This document shows positions 1-8,472 of a stretch of DNA of 64,000 bases, piece by piece. The notes beneath the pieces were generated by a model. That model made no database searches, was not told where the DNA came from, and worked only from the letters and a program-made list of their open reading frames with translations. Where the stretch lies: assembly GCF_018918005.1 (NCBI RefSeq), contig NZ_JAHLPR010000005.1:62001-126000 (forward strand), read 5' to 3'. Position numbers and translations under genes: made by a program. Source of the stretch: Paenibacillus sp. MSJ-34. Lineage in GTDB: Bacteria > Bacillota > Bacilli > Paenibacillales > Paenibacillaceae. The first letter of the stretch is position 1; each line of letters opens with the position of its first letter.

Positions 1-812
1 TCGGCGCGGAAGGGCTATTCTACATGGGAGGCGTCGTCGCTGCGGCGATTGCCATTCATTTCAGCTTAAGCGCATTTCTCCATCCTGTCGTAGCCATCCT
101 GGCGGGTGGCTTGGCGGGGGCGATACTATCGGCGATTCCGGGCATATTGAAGGCGAAATGGGACGTTAACGTGTTGGTCACGTCGCTCATGTTCAACAGC
201 ATCCTGTTCGGCATCGGCTTATTCTTCCTGAACTACAAGCTGCGGGACGTCAAGGCGTTCGCCAACGTATCTTACAAATTCGAACCGACCGCTTTGCTGG
301 GCAATCTCGTACCGGGAACGCGGATTCATGCCGGACTGATCGTCGTGCTCCTGTGTATAATTGCGGCGCATTATTATATGTACAAGACCAGATGGGGCTA
401 CGAGCTTCGGATGACCGGAGACAATCGCGAATTCGCCGAGTATTCCGGCATTAATACGGCCAAGGTCATTATCATCGTGCATTTGATCGCCGGCTTCCTG
501 GCCGGCATGGGCGGATCAATCCAAGTGCTCGGCATGTATTCCCGGTTTCAGTGGACCGCGCTTCCCGGTTACGGATTGGACGGAGCGCTCGTTGCCATGC
601 TGGCGAAGAACAATCCTTTATCGGTCATCGGCGGGGCGTTGTTCCTTGCCTATATCCGGATCGGGGCCGACCAAATGGCCCGCATGTCGGATGTGCCGGC
701 GGAGATGATTTCGATCGTACAAGCCGTCATCATCCTGTTAATTTCGGCGGAGCAATTTTTGAAATTTTGGAAAAACCGGATGTTGGTAAAGGAGGCGGGC
801 AAACATGAATAA
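1..812 (+). CDS. Nucleoside-type ABC transporter permease (5' end outside window)
   Basis: Inner-membrane permease of the BPD_transp_2 family (RbsC/NupP/YufP type), one half of a channel likely importing nucleosides. The frame is open back to the window edge and reads GAEGLFYMGG before the first ATG at 24, the conserved family block, so the true start lies upstream and the first membrane segments are missing. Several hydrophobic segments follow, with the family loop GYELRMTGDN near the middle. It overlaps the next permease gene by 8 bp. Adenosine deaminase, nucleoside hydrolase and ribokinase follow, so a nucleoside substrate is inferred. The ATPase and BmpA-like binding protein would lie upstream of the window. 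Confidence 0.9.
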   Translation, partial: GAEGLFYMGGVVAAAIAIHFSLSAFLHPVVAILAGGLAGAILSAIPGILKAKWDVNVLVTSLMFNSILFGIGLFFLNYKLRDVKAFANVSYKFEPTALLGNLVPGTRIHAGLIVVLLCIIAAHYYMYKTRWGYELRMTGDNREFAEYSGINTAKVIIIVHLIAGFLAGMGGSIQVLGMYSRFQWTALPGYGLDGALVAMLAKNNPLSVIGGALFLAYIRIGADQMARMSDVPAEMISIVQAVIILLISAEQFLKFWKNRMLVKEAGKHE

Positions 813-1752
813 CTTGCTGGATGTCATCTTCTCGACAGACTTTGCCTTTTCCGTTCTCCGCGTAACAACGCCCATTCTGTTCGCAGCGCTGGGTGCGCTA
901 ATATCCAATCGGGCCGGCATCGTCAACATCGGTCTGGAAGGGATTATGCTTGTGGCCGCGCTGACGGGCGTCATTTTCAGCGCCTATACCGGGAGCGCCT
1001 GGATCGGGCTCCTTGCAGCCGTCATCGCGGGACTGATCATTACGTCGATACTGGCTTATTTCACCTTGCATTTCAAAACCAATATTATATTGGGCGGGAT
1101 TGCGGTCAATATGTTCGCGTCGGGAGGAACGGTATTCATTCTCTATTTAGTGAGCGGGGACAAAGGGGCTTCCACTTCGCTCAAAAGCGAGGTGCTGCCA
1201 AGCATTGCGATCCCGTTCATTAAAGATATCCCGGTACTTGGCCCGATACTATCCGGCCATAACGTATTGACTTACGTCGCTTTGGTCGCGACTGTCGGCG
1301 TGTACTATATGTTGAAGAAAACGCCGCTAGGCTTGCGTATCCGGTCGGTCGGGGAAAATTACCATGCCGCCCAATCGGTGGGCGTTCGCGTGAATCGGAT
1401 TCAGTTTATCGCGCTATTGTACAGCGGATTTTTCGCGGCGCTGGGCGGAGCGTACATGTCAATGGGTTATCTCTCGATCTTCACGCGGGACATGACGGCC
1501 GGACGCGGGTGGATCGGGATCGCAGCCGAAGCGGTAGGGCGCAGCACAACCGTGGGCACGTTTATCGCCTCGATGCTCTTCGGGGCGGCCGATGCGCTCG
1601 CCAATGCGCTGCAAATTTTGAAAATTCCGACCGAATTGATTGCCACGACGCCTTACGTCACTACCGTCATCGGATTAATCGTATATGCCGTCGCGGAATC
1701 GAGATGGAAGAAACGCAAGAAAGCGAAGCACTCTTTAAAGAAGGTGCAATAA
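805..1752 (+). CDS. Nucleoside-type ABC transporter permease
   Basis: Second permease subunit (315 aa), BPD_transp_2 family, NupQ/YufQ-like; expected to pair with the preceding permease. About eight hydrophobic segments are visible, with family blocks ISNRAGIVNIGLEG near residue 33 and PLGLRIRSVGEN in the cytoplasmic loop. The ATG overlaps the end of the upstream gene and has AAAGGAGG at 788-795. The basic tail (KKRKKAKHSLKK) fits a cytoplasmic C terminus. Three bases separate its stop from the adenosine deaminase start. The nucleoside specificity is inferred from neighbours; the permease assignment is secure. Confidence 0.92.
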   Translation: MNNLLDVIFSTDFAFSVLRVTTPILFAALGALISNRAGIVNIGLEGIMLVAALTGVIFSAYTGSAWIGLLAAVIAGLIITSILAYFTLHFKTNIILGGIAVNMFASGGTVFILYLVSGDKGASTSLKSEVLPSIAIPFIKDIPVLGPILSGHNVLTYVALVATVGVYYMLKKTPLGLRIRSVGENYHAAQSVGVRVNRIQFIALLYSGFFAALGGAYMSMGYLSIFTRDMTAGRGWIGIAAEAVGRSTTVGTFIASMLFGAADALANALQILKIPTELIATTPYVTTVIGLIVYAVAESRWKKRKKAKHSLKKVQ

Positions 1753-1755
1753 GCG

Positions 1756-2781
1756 ATGTTGGAAACGATCAAGAAATTGCCGAAAGTCGAGCTGCATTAT
1801 CATTTAGACGGAGGATTGCGCCCCGATACGATCAAGGAGATCGCATCGGATTTGGGAGTGCCGTTGCCGTTTGATGGAGAGGCGTGGCAGTCCGCTCTTC
1901 ATGTTACGGACGATTGCCCGAGTTTAATCGAATATTTGAGCAAATTCCAATTGCCGGCCCTTTGTCTGCAAACCGCGGAGCATTTGAAGCGGGCCGCCTA
2001 CGAGGCGGTAGAAGACGCAGCGCAAGACAATATCAAATATATCGAGATTCGTTTCGCGCCCCAATTGCATACGGAGCGGGGCTTGTCTTTGGAAGAGGTC
2101 GTTTCTTCCGTCGTGGAAGGAGCGAAGGCGGGCGAACGGGACTTTGGGACGATCGCCCGTATCATTCTGATCTGTTTGCGCAATCATGACGTTGCGCGCA
2201 ATTGGCAAGTGCTCGAACTGACGAAGAAATGGATCGGCAAAGGCGTCGTCGGTATCGATTTGGCGGGCGACGAAGCGGGCTTTCCGCCGCAGCTTCACCG
2301 ATCGGTCTTCGTCGCGGCGAAGCAAAGCGGGGTTCCGATTACGATTCACGCCGGAGAAGCGGCAGGCGCGGACAGCATCCGCCAAGCCGTTACGGGATTG
2401 TTCGCGCGGCGAATCGGGCACGGCGTCCGCCTGGCCGAGGATCCGGAATTGCTCGAACTTGTGAAGGAGAAGAAGATTCCGCTGGAAATGTGCCTGACCA
2501 GCAATGTCCAAACGAAAGCGGCGCCCTCCTGGGAGGATCATCCGATTCGGCAGTATGACGAACTAGGCGTTATCGTTACCGCCAATACGGACAACACAAC
2601 CGTGTCCAATACGACGCTGACCCAAGAATACGAGCGGTTGATGCGGTATTGCCGCTTTTCATTTTCGGATTTGAAACGGATCGTCTTGAACGCTTTGGAA
2701 GCTTCCTTTGCGGAGGCGGATGTAAAGGAGAAGCTGCGTGCCGAATTCAAAGCGGAATTCGACCGTTTCGGATCGGCGTAA
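1756..2781 (+). CDS. add: Adenosine deaminase
   Basis: Hydrolytically deaminates adenosine or deoxyadenosine to inosine in the cytoplasm (purine salvage). 341 aa, the usual bacterial length. Zinc-site signatures are complete: HYH at residues 14-16, HAGEA at 198-202 with the catalytic glutamate, RIGHGVRL after it, and NTDNTTVS from 277. In this last motif the metal-binding Asp is kept and the next residue is Asn, as in many bacterial enzymes, so it is not a defect. It lies 3 bp after the permease gene, consistent with uptake coupled to deamination. The nucleoside hydrolase downstream could use the inosine produced. Confidence 0.95.
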   Translation: MLETIKKLPKVELHYHLDGGLRPDTIKEIASDLGVPLPFDGEAWQSALHVTDDCPSLIEYLSKFQLPALCLQTAEHLKRAAYEAVEDAAQDNIKYIEIRFAPQLHTERGLSLEEVVSSVVEGAKAGERDFGTIARIILICLRNHDVARNWQVLELTKKWIGKGVVGIDLAGDEAGFPPQLHRSVFVAAKQSGVPITIHAGEAAGADSIRQAVTGLFARRIGHGVRLAEDPELLELVKEKKIPLEMCLTSNVQTKAAPSWEDHPIRQYDELGVIVTANTDNTTVSNTTLTQEYERLMRYCRFSFSDLKRIVLNALEASFAEADVKEKLRAEFKAEFDRFGSA

Positions 2782-2850
2782 TGCCATAGAACGAGATATG
2801 ACATCATTTCTTTTACAATACATTACATTACTTCGAGGTAGGTTATAGCT

Positions 2851-3762
2851 ATGAATCGTGTAATCATTGATACGGACATCGGAAGCGACATTGACGATGC
2901 AATGGCCATTGCGCTTGCCATGAGATCGCCTGAAATTACGATTGAAGGGATTACGACGGTCTATGGCGATGCGCATTTGCGAGCCAGAATGGTCGCGAAA
3001 ATGCTGCAATACGGCGGTCGGCAAGACGTTCCCGTCTTTGCCGGCATCGACCAGCCGCTGCTTCACAATCGTGAAGTATGGATGGCAGGTCACGAAGGCG
3101 TCGGATTGATCGAAGAATCCGAGGAACTTATATATGAAGACAAACATGCGGTCGACTTTATCGTTGAAACGGTCATGGCGAATCCCGGTCAAATTACGCT
3201 CATTCCGATCGGGCCGCTAACGAATATCGCCGCCAGTATCGTGCGCGAGCCGCGTATCGCCCGGAACGTGAAGGAGATTATTCTTATGGGCGGCGTCGCG
3301 CGCCTTGGCGACAACGGGGCCGACATTCGCCATGTGGAGCATAATATCGTCTCCGACCCGGAATCGGCGTCGCTCGTATTCCGCAGCGGAGCTCCGATCG
3401 TGATGGTAGGATTGGACGTGACGCTGAAGGTAGTTATCTCGGAGCGCGAACGGCGGCAATTGCAGGAATCCGGCGATTCCCTCAACGTTGCGCTTGCCGG
3501 CATGATGGAACGTTGGTTTCAATATAACAATGAAGATTTCACATTTATGCATGACCCGTTGACGGTTGCGCTTGTCATTGACCGGAGCCTGGTGAAGACG
3601 AAGAAGATGAAAGTCAACGTCGAGTACGATCATCGCTTGAAAACCGGGCAAACGATTGCGATGCAGGCGGAAGACGCCAACGTAGATATTTGCCTGGATG
3701 TCGATCCGGATCGGATGGTCAAGCTGCTGATGGAACGATTGCTCGGAGGGGATTCCGAATGA
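2851..3762 (+). CDS. Inosine-uridine-preferring nucleoside hydrolase family protein
   Basis: IunH-type N-ribohydrolase (303 aa): splits ribonucleosides into base and ribose. The N-terminal calcium/ribose site is DTDIGSDIDDA at residues 7-17, a slightly expanded form of DTDPGxDDA. Further family blocks are LIPIGPLTNIA, IILMGGVARLGDN and a SDPESA block. GAGGTAGG precedes the ATG. The 69-bp gap after adenosine deaminase shows no terminator, so read-through is likely. The stop overlaps the ribokinase start (ATGA), fitting a route nucleoside to ribose to ribose 5-phosphate. Base specificity cannot be read from sequence. Confidence 0.93.
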   Translation: MNRVIIDTDIGSDIDDAMAIALAMRSPEITIEGITTVYGDAHLRARMVAKMLQYGGRQDVPVFAGIDQPLLHNREVWMAGHEGVGLIEESEELIYEDKHAVDFIVETVMANPGQITLIPIGPLTNIAASIVREPRIARNVKEIILMGGVARLGDNGADIRHVEHNIVSDPESASLVFRSGAPIVMVGLDVTLKVVISERERRQLQESGDSLNVALAGMMERWFQYNNEDFTFMHDPLTVALVIDRSLVKTKKMKVNVEYDHRLKTGQTIAMQAEDANVDICLDVDPDRMVKLLMERLLGGDSE

Positions 3763-4694
3763 TGGCGGGCAACGTTGTGGTCGTAGGCAGCCTGAATATG
3801 GATGTTGTCGTCAAAACGTCCCGTTTTCCGGTCGAAGGAGAGACGATTCTGGGCGAGGAGGTTCATTTTGTCCCGGGCGGGAAAGGGGCCAATCAAGCGG
3901 TAGCCGCCGCACGGCTCGGCGTTCGCACGACGATGCTCGGCGCGGTCGGCGAGGATGCGTTCGGCCAAACGTTGCTGCAATCCTTGCACGGCAGCGGCGT
4001 TGAGGTCGGGCATGTGAAGCAAGTTGGGGGCATGGCTACAGGCATCGCATCGATTATGTTGGCGCCTGACGACAACTCCATTGTCGTCGTGCCGGGAGCG
4101 AACGGCACCATGACCGCTGCGGATGTGCAAGCATTGGCGCGTGTTATTGCGGATGCCGATATCGTCTTGGTCCAATTGGAAATTCCGATGGAGGCGGTGG
4201 AAGCCGCCGTGGAAGCCGCGTGGAAACATGGGATTCCGGTCATTCTGAATCCCGCGCCGGCCCGGAGTTTGCCGAAGGAATTGCTTGGCAAAGTCGCCTA
4301 TATTACGCCAAACCGCTCCGAGCTTCAGACGTTGACCGGCGTCGATTTATCCAGCCGGCCCTTGGAGGAAGCGGTCGACGCGCTGCTCGACATGGGTCCC
4401 GGCTGCGTCGTCGCTACGCTCGGAGCGGAAGGGGCGGCATGGAAACAACGGGGCGGCCGGCTTACGATGCAGCAATCATACCCGGTTTCCGTTGTCGATA
4501 CGACGGGAGCGGGGGATGCCTTTAACGGAGGCTTGGCGTCCTGTCTGGCCATGGGCTACAGTCTTGCCGACAGTGTCGGCTATGCCGTGCGCGTTTCGGC
4601 GCTGGCGGTAACGAAATTCGGCGCGCAGGACGGCATGCCGACCCGCGAAGAAGTGGAGCGGTTCCATACGAATGTAGGAGAAGCTGCCACGTAA
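3759..4694 (+). CDS. rbsK: Ribokinase
   Basis: PfkB-family sugar kinase (311 aa) phosphorylating ribose, here probably the ribose released by the nucleoside hydrolase. PfkB signature 1 (GGKGANQAVAAARLG, about residues 38-52) and signature 2 (DTTGAGDAFNGG, catalytic Asp in GAGD) are both intact, as is the substrate block GSLNMD. The frame opens at 3690, but the ATG at 3759 is preferred: it has CGGAGGGG at 3744-3751 with 7-bp spacing and overlaps the upstream stop as ATGA, giving translational coupling. Last gene of the operon, followed by a strong terminator. Confidence 0.93.
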   Translation: MMAGNVVVVGSLNMDVVVKTSRFPVEGETILGEEVHFVPGGKGANQAVAAARLGVRTTMLGAVGEDAFGQTLLQSLHGSGVEVGHVKQVGGMATGIASIMLAPDDNSIVVVPGANGTMTAADVQALARVIADADIVLVQLEIPMEAVEAAVEAAWKHGIPVILNPAPARSLPKELLGKVAYITPNRSELQTLTGVDLSSRPLEEAVDALLDMGPGCVVATLGAEGAAWKQRGGRLTMQQSYPVSVVDTTGAGDAFNGGLASCLAMGYSLADSVGYAVRVSALAVTKFGAQDGMPTREEVERFHTNVGEAAT

Positions 4695-4760
4695 ATCGCT
4701 TTGTAGTTTTGCAATAACCAACGGTCCGCTGACTGCATGAAGTCTCGATTTAGTAAAGCG

Positions 4761-4810
4761 AAGAAGCCTTCTAAACCTCCGGTCAAGAGGAGTTAGAAGG
4801 CTTCTTTTTT
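4761..4810 (+). terminator. Rho-independent terminator of the nucleoside salvage operon
   Basis: Perfect 14-bp inverted repeat (AAGAAGCCTTCTAA at 4761-4774 with its complement at 4793-4806) running into a T tract. About 65 bp after the ribokinase stop. Confidence 0.93.
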
Positions 4811-5190
4811 AATGCAATCGCCCCTGCTCCCAAGTTCGCGGACACAGGGTACGTTAATTGTGACGAACGGCCCGATCTCGGATCGTTTGCGGACAGACGA
4901 TTCTTTATTCGCGGCAAAAGCGCACAAACAAGCCCTCCGACGGACGAATAACGGAACCGAAGTCCTCCAAAACAGCGAATCAGCGATTTTGACGCGATAT
5001 AACGGCCGTACGGTCCGGATAGCAATTTCCGATGCAACGCTAGCAGTGGAAAAGCGGGAATCGGATGTCAGCGCCGCTGGATAAACGATATCGGTGAACT
5101 TTTCCGGGAAGAGTAATTTCCCGTCGCGCGGGGAAGCTTAATTGGCAGAGAAGCAAAATGATGATCTTTGCCAAGAAGGAAGGGATAACG
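4811..5190 (+). other. Gap with no supported gene
   Basis: Holds overlapping short frames on both strands (90 aa plus, 84 aa minus) with no ribosome binding site, no recognisable domain and low-complexity composition. Words such as AATAACGGAACCGAAG followed by a partly complementary stretch resemble intergenic repeat debris. The promoter of the spore protein gene should lie near its 3' end, but no clear sigma-G or sigma-A hexamers were found. Confidence 0.5.
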
Positions 5191-5475
5191 ATGGCCCGAA
5201 GAAGCCGAAGGCTGCTCGTAACGGGGGCGGAACAAGGCGTCAAGGATTTGAAGGCGGATGTTATGCGCCGCGAAGGCTATGCCGTCGATCCGAATCATCC
5301 GGACGACGTCAAGTACGAAGTGGCGAAAGACGTCGGCGTGCCGTTGCAACAGGGCGATAACGGCGATTTGCAGACGGAAGAGGCCGGCCGTGTCGGAGGG
5401 AAAATCGGCGGCCCGATGGTTCGCGAAATGATTCGTATCGCCCAGGAGCAACTGGTCAAGCAACAGAAGAAATAG
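5191..5475 (+). CDS. Alpha/beta-type small acid-soluble spore protein
   Basis: 94 aa. SASPs coat forespore DNA and protect it from UV and chemical damage. The C-terminal half has the family's two conserved blocks: KYEVAKDVGVPL, containing the usual germination-protease recognition region, and GRVGGKIGGPMVREM followed by AQEQL, corresponding to the GGxxxKxxVxxAEQQL helix. The basic N terminus (MARRSRRLL) is like the SspF group, but the N-terminal extension is longer than in classical 60-70 aa SASPs. The ATG at 5191 is chosen over 5158/5161 because AAGGAAGGG at 5176-5184 sits at correct spacing. Monocistronic, with its own terminator. Confidence 0.87.
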   Translation: MARRSRRLLVTGAEQGVKDLKADVMRREGYAVDPNHPDDVKYEVAKDVGVPLQQGDNGDLQTEEAGRVGGKIGGPMVREMIRIAQEQLVKQQKK

Positions 5476-5515
5476 CGGCATAAGCATGTTCAACTGCGTA
5501 AATGATAAGTGATTG

Positions 5516-5540
5516 GGGCTGTCGCGGCAGCCTCTTTTTA
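5516..5540 (+). terminator. Terminator of the spore protein gene
   Basis: GGCTG/CAGCC stem with a 6-nt loop followed by TCTTTTTA, 40 bp after the SASP stop. Confidence 0.8.
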
Positions 5541-5557
5541 TTGCTAATGATTTGCAA

Positions 5558-5610
5558 TTGACATGAAACCTAAAGGTGTCATATAATCTTAAACGAAACC
5601 TAAAGGTTTC
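5558..5610 (+). promoter_or_regulatory. Sigma-A promoter with two ArsR-type operators
   Basis: TTGACA (5558-5563) and TATAAT (5582-5587), 18-bp spacer. Two copies of the GAAACCTAAAGG palindrome: operator 1 at 5565-5580, filling the spacer, with GTGTC as an imperfect right arm; operator 2 at 5595-5610, a perfect 16-bp palindrome at the expected transcription start. Starts are exactly 30 bp apart, so both lie on the same DNA face. The regulator is probably the ArsR protein encoded second in this operon (autorepression, inferred). Confidence 0.88.
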
Positions 5611-5648
5611 GCATTTTGATATTGGATCATAAATTTGGAGGTACCATC

Positions 5649-6074
5649 ATGGAAAACAAATCGCAACAAACGTTGCCTGAAATTCGTCATACGCTCGAAA
5701 TGAACGCTCCGATCGAAAAGGTGTGGGAAGCCGTCGCGACATCGGAAGGAATCGCCGCATGGTTTATGCCTAACGATTTTCAACCGATCGACGGGTATGA
5801 GTTCCAATTGAACGCAGGCCCGTATGGGATGTCGCCTTGCAAGGTGACGGAAATCGATCCGCCGAACCGGCTTTCGTTCACTTGGGGCAAGGATTGGACG
5901 GTAACGTTTGAATTGGCCGACATGAACGGCCGGACGGAATTTACGTTGATTCATGCCGGCTGGGATGCGGATACGTTGACCGAATTCAATGAGGCTCATT
6001 CCATCGTTCGCGACAGAATGGATCAAGGCTGGGCCGGACTGGTGGAAAAATTGCGCGCCTATGCCGAAGCATAA
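5649..6074 (+). CDS. SRPBCC/AHSA1 family protein
   Basis: 141 aa START-like (Bet v1 fold) protein of the Aha1 C-terminal (AHSA1) family; a small hydrophobic-ligand fold of unknown ligand, cytoplasmic. Visible family features are the opening helix APIEKVWEAVATSEGIAAWF, then PCKVTEIDPPNRLSFTW, and the C-terminal amphipathic helix after GWDADTLTEF. The ATG at 5649 has GGAGG at 5637-5641; the upstream in-frame ATG at 5616 has none. It is the first gene of a two-gene operon with an ArsR regulator, a very common pairing in Bacillales in which the regulator represses the pair. The physiological role is unknown. Confidence 0.87.
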   Translation: MENKSQQTLPEIRHTLEMNAPIEKVWEAVATSEGIAAWFMPNDFQPIDGYEFQLNAGPYGMSPCKVTEIDPPNRLSFTWGKDWTVTFELADMNGRTEFTLIHAGWDADTLTEFNEAHSIVRDRMDQGWAGLVEKLRAYAEA

Positions 6075-6075
6075 T

Positions 6076-6408
6076 ATGGCCGCCGAATCGGCGAAACCGG
6101 ACGTTTTTCAAGCTATCGCCGATCCGACGCGCCGTCAACTGTTGCAAATGCTAAGCAATGGAGAAATGCCGGTCACCGCAATGAGCGGACATTTCGCCAT
6201 GAGCCGCACGGCCGTCTCCAAGCATTTGCGCATCTTGGCGGATGCGGGGCTGGTCGCGAACCGGAAGGTCGGCCGGGAAACGAGGTACCGCCTCCAGCCG
6301 GAGCCGCTGCTCGAATTAAAAAGGTGGCTCGAGTATTACGATCGGTTTTGGGAGAACAAGTTGGCAATGCTCAAGCATTATGTGGAAGAAACCGCGGCGG
6401 ACGAGTAG
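6076..6408 (+). CDS. ArsR-family transcriptional regulator
   Basis: 110 aa winged-helix repressor of the metal-independent ArsR group that partners AHSA1 proteins. It begins FQAIADPTRRQLLQML, with recognition helix MSRTAVSKHLRILADAGLV and wing RKVGRETRYRL; the tail LKRWLEYYDRFWENKL is typical of the subgroup. No cysteine metal site is present. An alternative ATG at 6061 would overlap the upstream gene by 14 bp; 6076, just after the upstream TAA, gives the usual N terminus. Neither has a strong ribosome binding site, so translational coupling is likely. The twin operators at 5565-5610 are its probable targets. Confidence 0.9.
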   Translation: MAAESAKPDVFQAIADPTRRQLLQMLSNGEMPVTAMSGHFAMSRTAVSKHLRILADAGLVANRKVGRETRYRLQPEPLLELKRWLEYYDRFWENKLAMLKHYVEETAADE

Positions 6409-6409
6409 A

Positions 6410-6535
6410 AATGGCCGGACGGATCCGCTAACGTTGCATCTCCCGTCGCCAGCTTTATCCGATATTGTAGCGGCGCAAGAGATCGGCGATGTTCATGTCG
6501 AGTACCGGACGACGCAAATCGATATACCGGTTTAA
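6410..6535 (+). pseudogene. Possible 3' remnant of an unknown gene
   Basis: Between the ArsR stop and the next gene is an open frame without a start codon, ending TTQIDIPV then TAA at 6533-6535 and followed within 35 bp by a well-formed terminator. Codon content (LHLPSPALSDIVAAQEIG and onward) looks protein-like, and no intact gene otherwise accounts for that terminator. I do not recognise the family. It could equally be chance. Confidence 0.3.
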
Positions 6536-6565
6536 ATACGCGTTTACGCTTTTTCCAAACGATGA

Positions 6566-6616
6566 AAGATCGTACGACCGGCAAGACTTGCCAAGGGTCG
6601 GCGATCTTCTTTTATT
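6566..6616 (+). terminator. Terminator-like long hairpin
   Basis: Nested stem: AAGATCG/CGATCTT outside, GACC/GGTC next, GGCAAG/CTTGCC inside, followed by CTTTTATT. It ends either the AHSA1-ArsR transcript or the remnant frame before it, and separates them from the two-component genes downstream. Confidence 0.75.
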
Positions 6617-6735
6617 CATGAGGAATGAACCGCATGTTTCGTTGTATCGGAGATATTCCTGCTTTCCAAACTTTATTTAATCTGGTACTGTTTCTTTGCG
6701 GGAAAGTATCCTCTCGGGAAAGGTGCGGATTCAGA

Positions 6736-8472
6736 ATGAAGCTGAGTCTGAAGGAGTACAATACATTGCGCAATCAGATCCTGGTCGTATTTCTGTCGGT
6801 CATGATCATCGTATTGTTGATTGTCGGAATTATGACCTTTCATCTGGTGTCGGCGCTTATAACGAAAAATGCGGAGAAGCAAATCCGGCAGACGGCGGCA
6901 GAAGCGAACGGCAGATTGGAAACGCTTTATAAACAAATCGACGTGCTGACAAGCCAGATGGTGACCAACACGGAAGTCCAGCAATTGCTGCTTCAGGTGG
7001 CGGAAGGGCATCCCGCCAAATTCGAACAACGCCAGGCATTGACGCGAACGATCGGCTCATTTCAAGTTTATTCGGACGGGATCAACTCGCTCGATCTGTA
7101 TACGAAAGATTACCAAAGATTATATCCGCTTGACGAAACGAATTTGCTGACCCGTCTCGACAAGAAATGGGTAGAAGAGGCCGACCGCGCGAAGGGGAGT
7201 ATGGTCTGGATCGGGACCGATCCTCGGGACCCGGCTTACTTTCTCGCGATTCGGCGCATCAGCCTGATCGACCGTTGGTTTTCCAATGGGGGGTATCTGT
7301 TAATTCGTATGAATCGCAATTATTTTCAACTTGAAGTTCCGAATTCGAGTCTCAGCAGCGGCGAATATATGGTTCTCGTCGACCGCAATATGGCAACCAT
7401 CTCGTCGAATTACGACGGAGATATCGGACAAGCCGTTCGGGAACGGCTAAGGCTGACGATTCAAGACAAAGAATACATCGTCGTCAGGCAATCTTCCGAT
7501 TTGACCGGTTGGACATTGTACATTCTGACTCCCGTCGGCAGCCTAACGGAAGGGCTTTCCGTCCTTCGGACGGCCATCGCCGCATCCGGGGGAATCGGAT
7601 TTTTCATTTTCCTTGTATTCTCCGTGTTCCTCTCCACACTCATCACCAGACCGGTTCTGAAGCTGATCAAGACGATGCGCAGCGCCCGGACAGGCACGTT
7701 GAAGCCGAGCCCGGAAATGAATTCCACGGTGGAGATCAATGAATTGACGAAAACTTATAACCAAATGGTAGACAATATGAACGAATTGATCGAAGCGATT
7801 TACGAGAAAGAGCTCGTTCGCAGCCACACTGAGTTGAAAGCGCTTCAGGCGCAAATTGATCCGCATTTCCTGTACAATACGCTGGAAGCGCTCTATTGGT
7901 CTCTCCAAGATAAGGAAGAGGATGAATTGGCCGAATTGGTCATTGCTATGTCGGATTTATTCCGTTATACGATCGGAAACGCGCATCAGGGCGAATGGGT
8001 AACGATCCGGGACGAGCTGGAGCATGCCGAACGCTATATGCAGCTTATGAAACTGCGGTTCGGCGACCGATTGACCTGGAGCATCTCGGCCGCGCCCGGA
8101 TGCGAGAGGGTTCCGATCCCGAAGCTGATGATTCAGCCGCTTGTGGAGAATGCCGTGCTGCACGGCGTAGGGAACAAGAAAGGGCCGGGGTCGGTGCATA
8201 TTCGCGTAAGGCGCGCGGATCCGTCCCCGAAATGGATCATTGAAGTGGAGGACGACGGTCCCGGGATCGAGGAAAGCGCCGTGCGGTCGATTCTGCGATC
8301 GTTGGAACAAGAAGCCGTTGTGGCGATGAAGGGGAGCGGCATGGCGATTGCGAACGTCAATAAAAGGTTGCGGCTGTATTACGACCGCGCGAAGATTCGC
8401 GACATCTCGATTCGCAGCCAGGCGGGGCAAGGAACGGTCATAACCTTTGAAATACCGGGAGGAGATGCGTAA
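6736..8472 (+). CDS. YesM-type sensor histidine kinase
   Basis: 578 aa membrane kinase of the YesM/LytS group (His_kinase PF06580). Membrane segments at about 17-37 and 280-302 bracket an extracellular sensing region; HAMP follows, then QAQIDPHFLYNTLEALYWSL with the phospho-accepting His near 377, and an ATPase domain with VENAVLHGVG, VEDDGPGIE and GSGMAIANVNKRL. The frame opens at 6625, but ATG 6736 places the start just before the first membrane helix and has AGGTG upstream. The stop overlaps the regulator start. It probably senses sugar status via or alongside the lipoprotein encoded two genes on; ligand unknown. Confidence 0.9.
   Translation: MKLSLKEYNTLRNQILVVFLSVMIIVLLIVGIMTFHLVSALITKNAEKQIRQTAAEANGRLETLYKQIDVLTSQMVTNTEVQQLLLQVAEGHPAKFEQRQALTRTIGSFQVYSDGINSLDLYTKDYQRLYPLDETNLLTRLDKKWVEEADRAKGSMVWIGTDPRDPAYFLAIRRISLIDRWFSNGGYLLIRMNRNYFQLEVPNSSLSSGEYMVLVDRNMATISSNYDGDIGQAVRERLRLTIQDKEYIVVRQSSDLTGWTLYILTPVGSLTEGLSVLRTAIAASGGIGFFIFLVFSVFLSTLITRPVLKLIKTMRSARTGTLKPSPEMNSTVEINELTKTYNQMVDNMNELIEAIYEKELVRSHTELKALQAQIDPHFLYNTLEALYWSLQDKEEDELAELVIAMSDLFRYTIGNAHQGEWVTIRDELEHAERYMQLMKLRFGDRLTWSISAAPGCERVPIPKLMIQPLVENAVLHGVGNKKGPGSVHIRVRRADPSPKWIIEVEDDGPGIEESAVRSILRSLEQEAVVAMKGSGMAIANVNKRLRLYYDRAKIRDISIRSQAGQGTVITFEIPGGDA

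Noticed and set aside
2584-2610. Asn in the TDD motif of adenosine deaminase as a lost catalytic residue
   Set aside because: NTDN is common in bacterial Add proteins; the metal-binding Asp is kept.
4812-5084. 90-aa plus-strand frame before the spore protein gene
   Set aside because: Starts inside the upstream terminator's T tract, has no ribosome binding site and a composition unlike protein.
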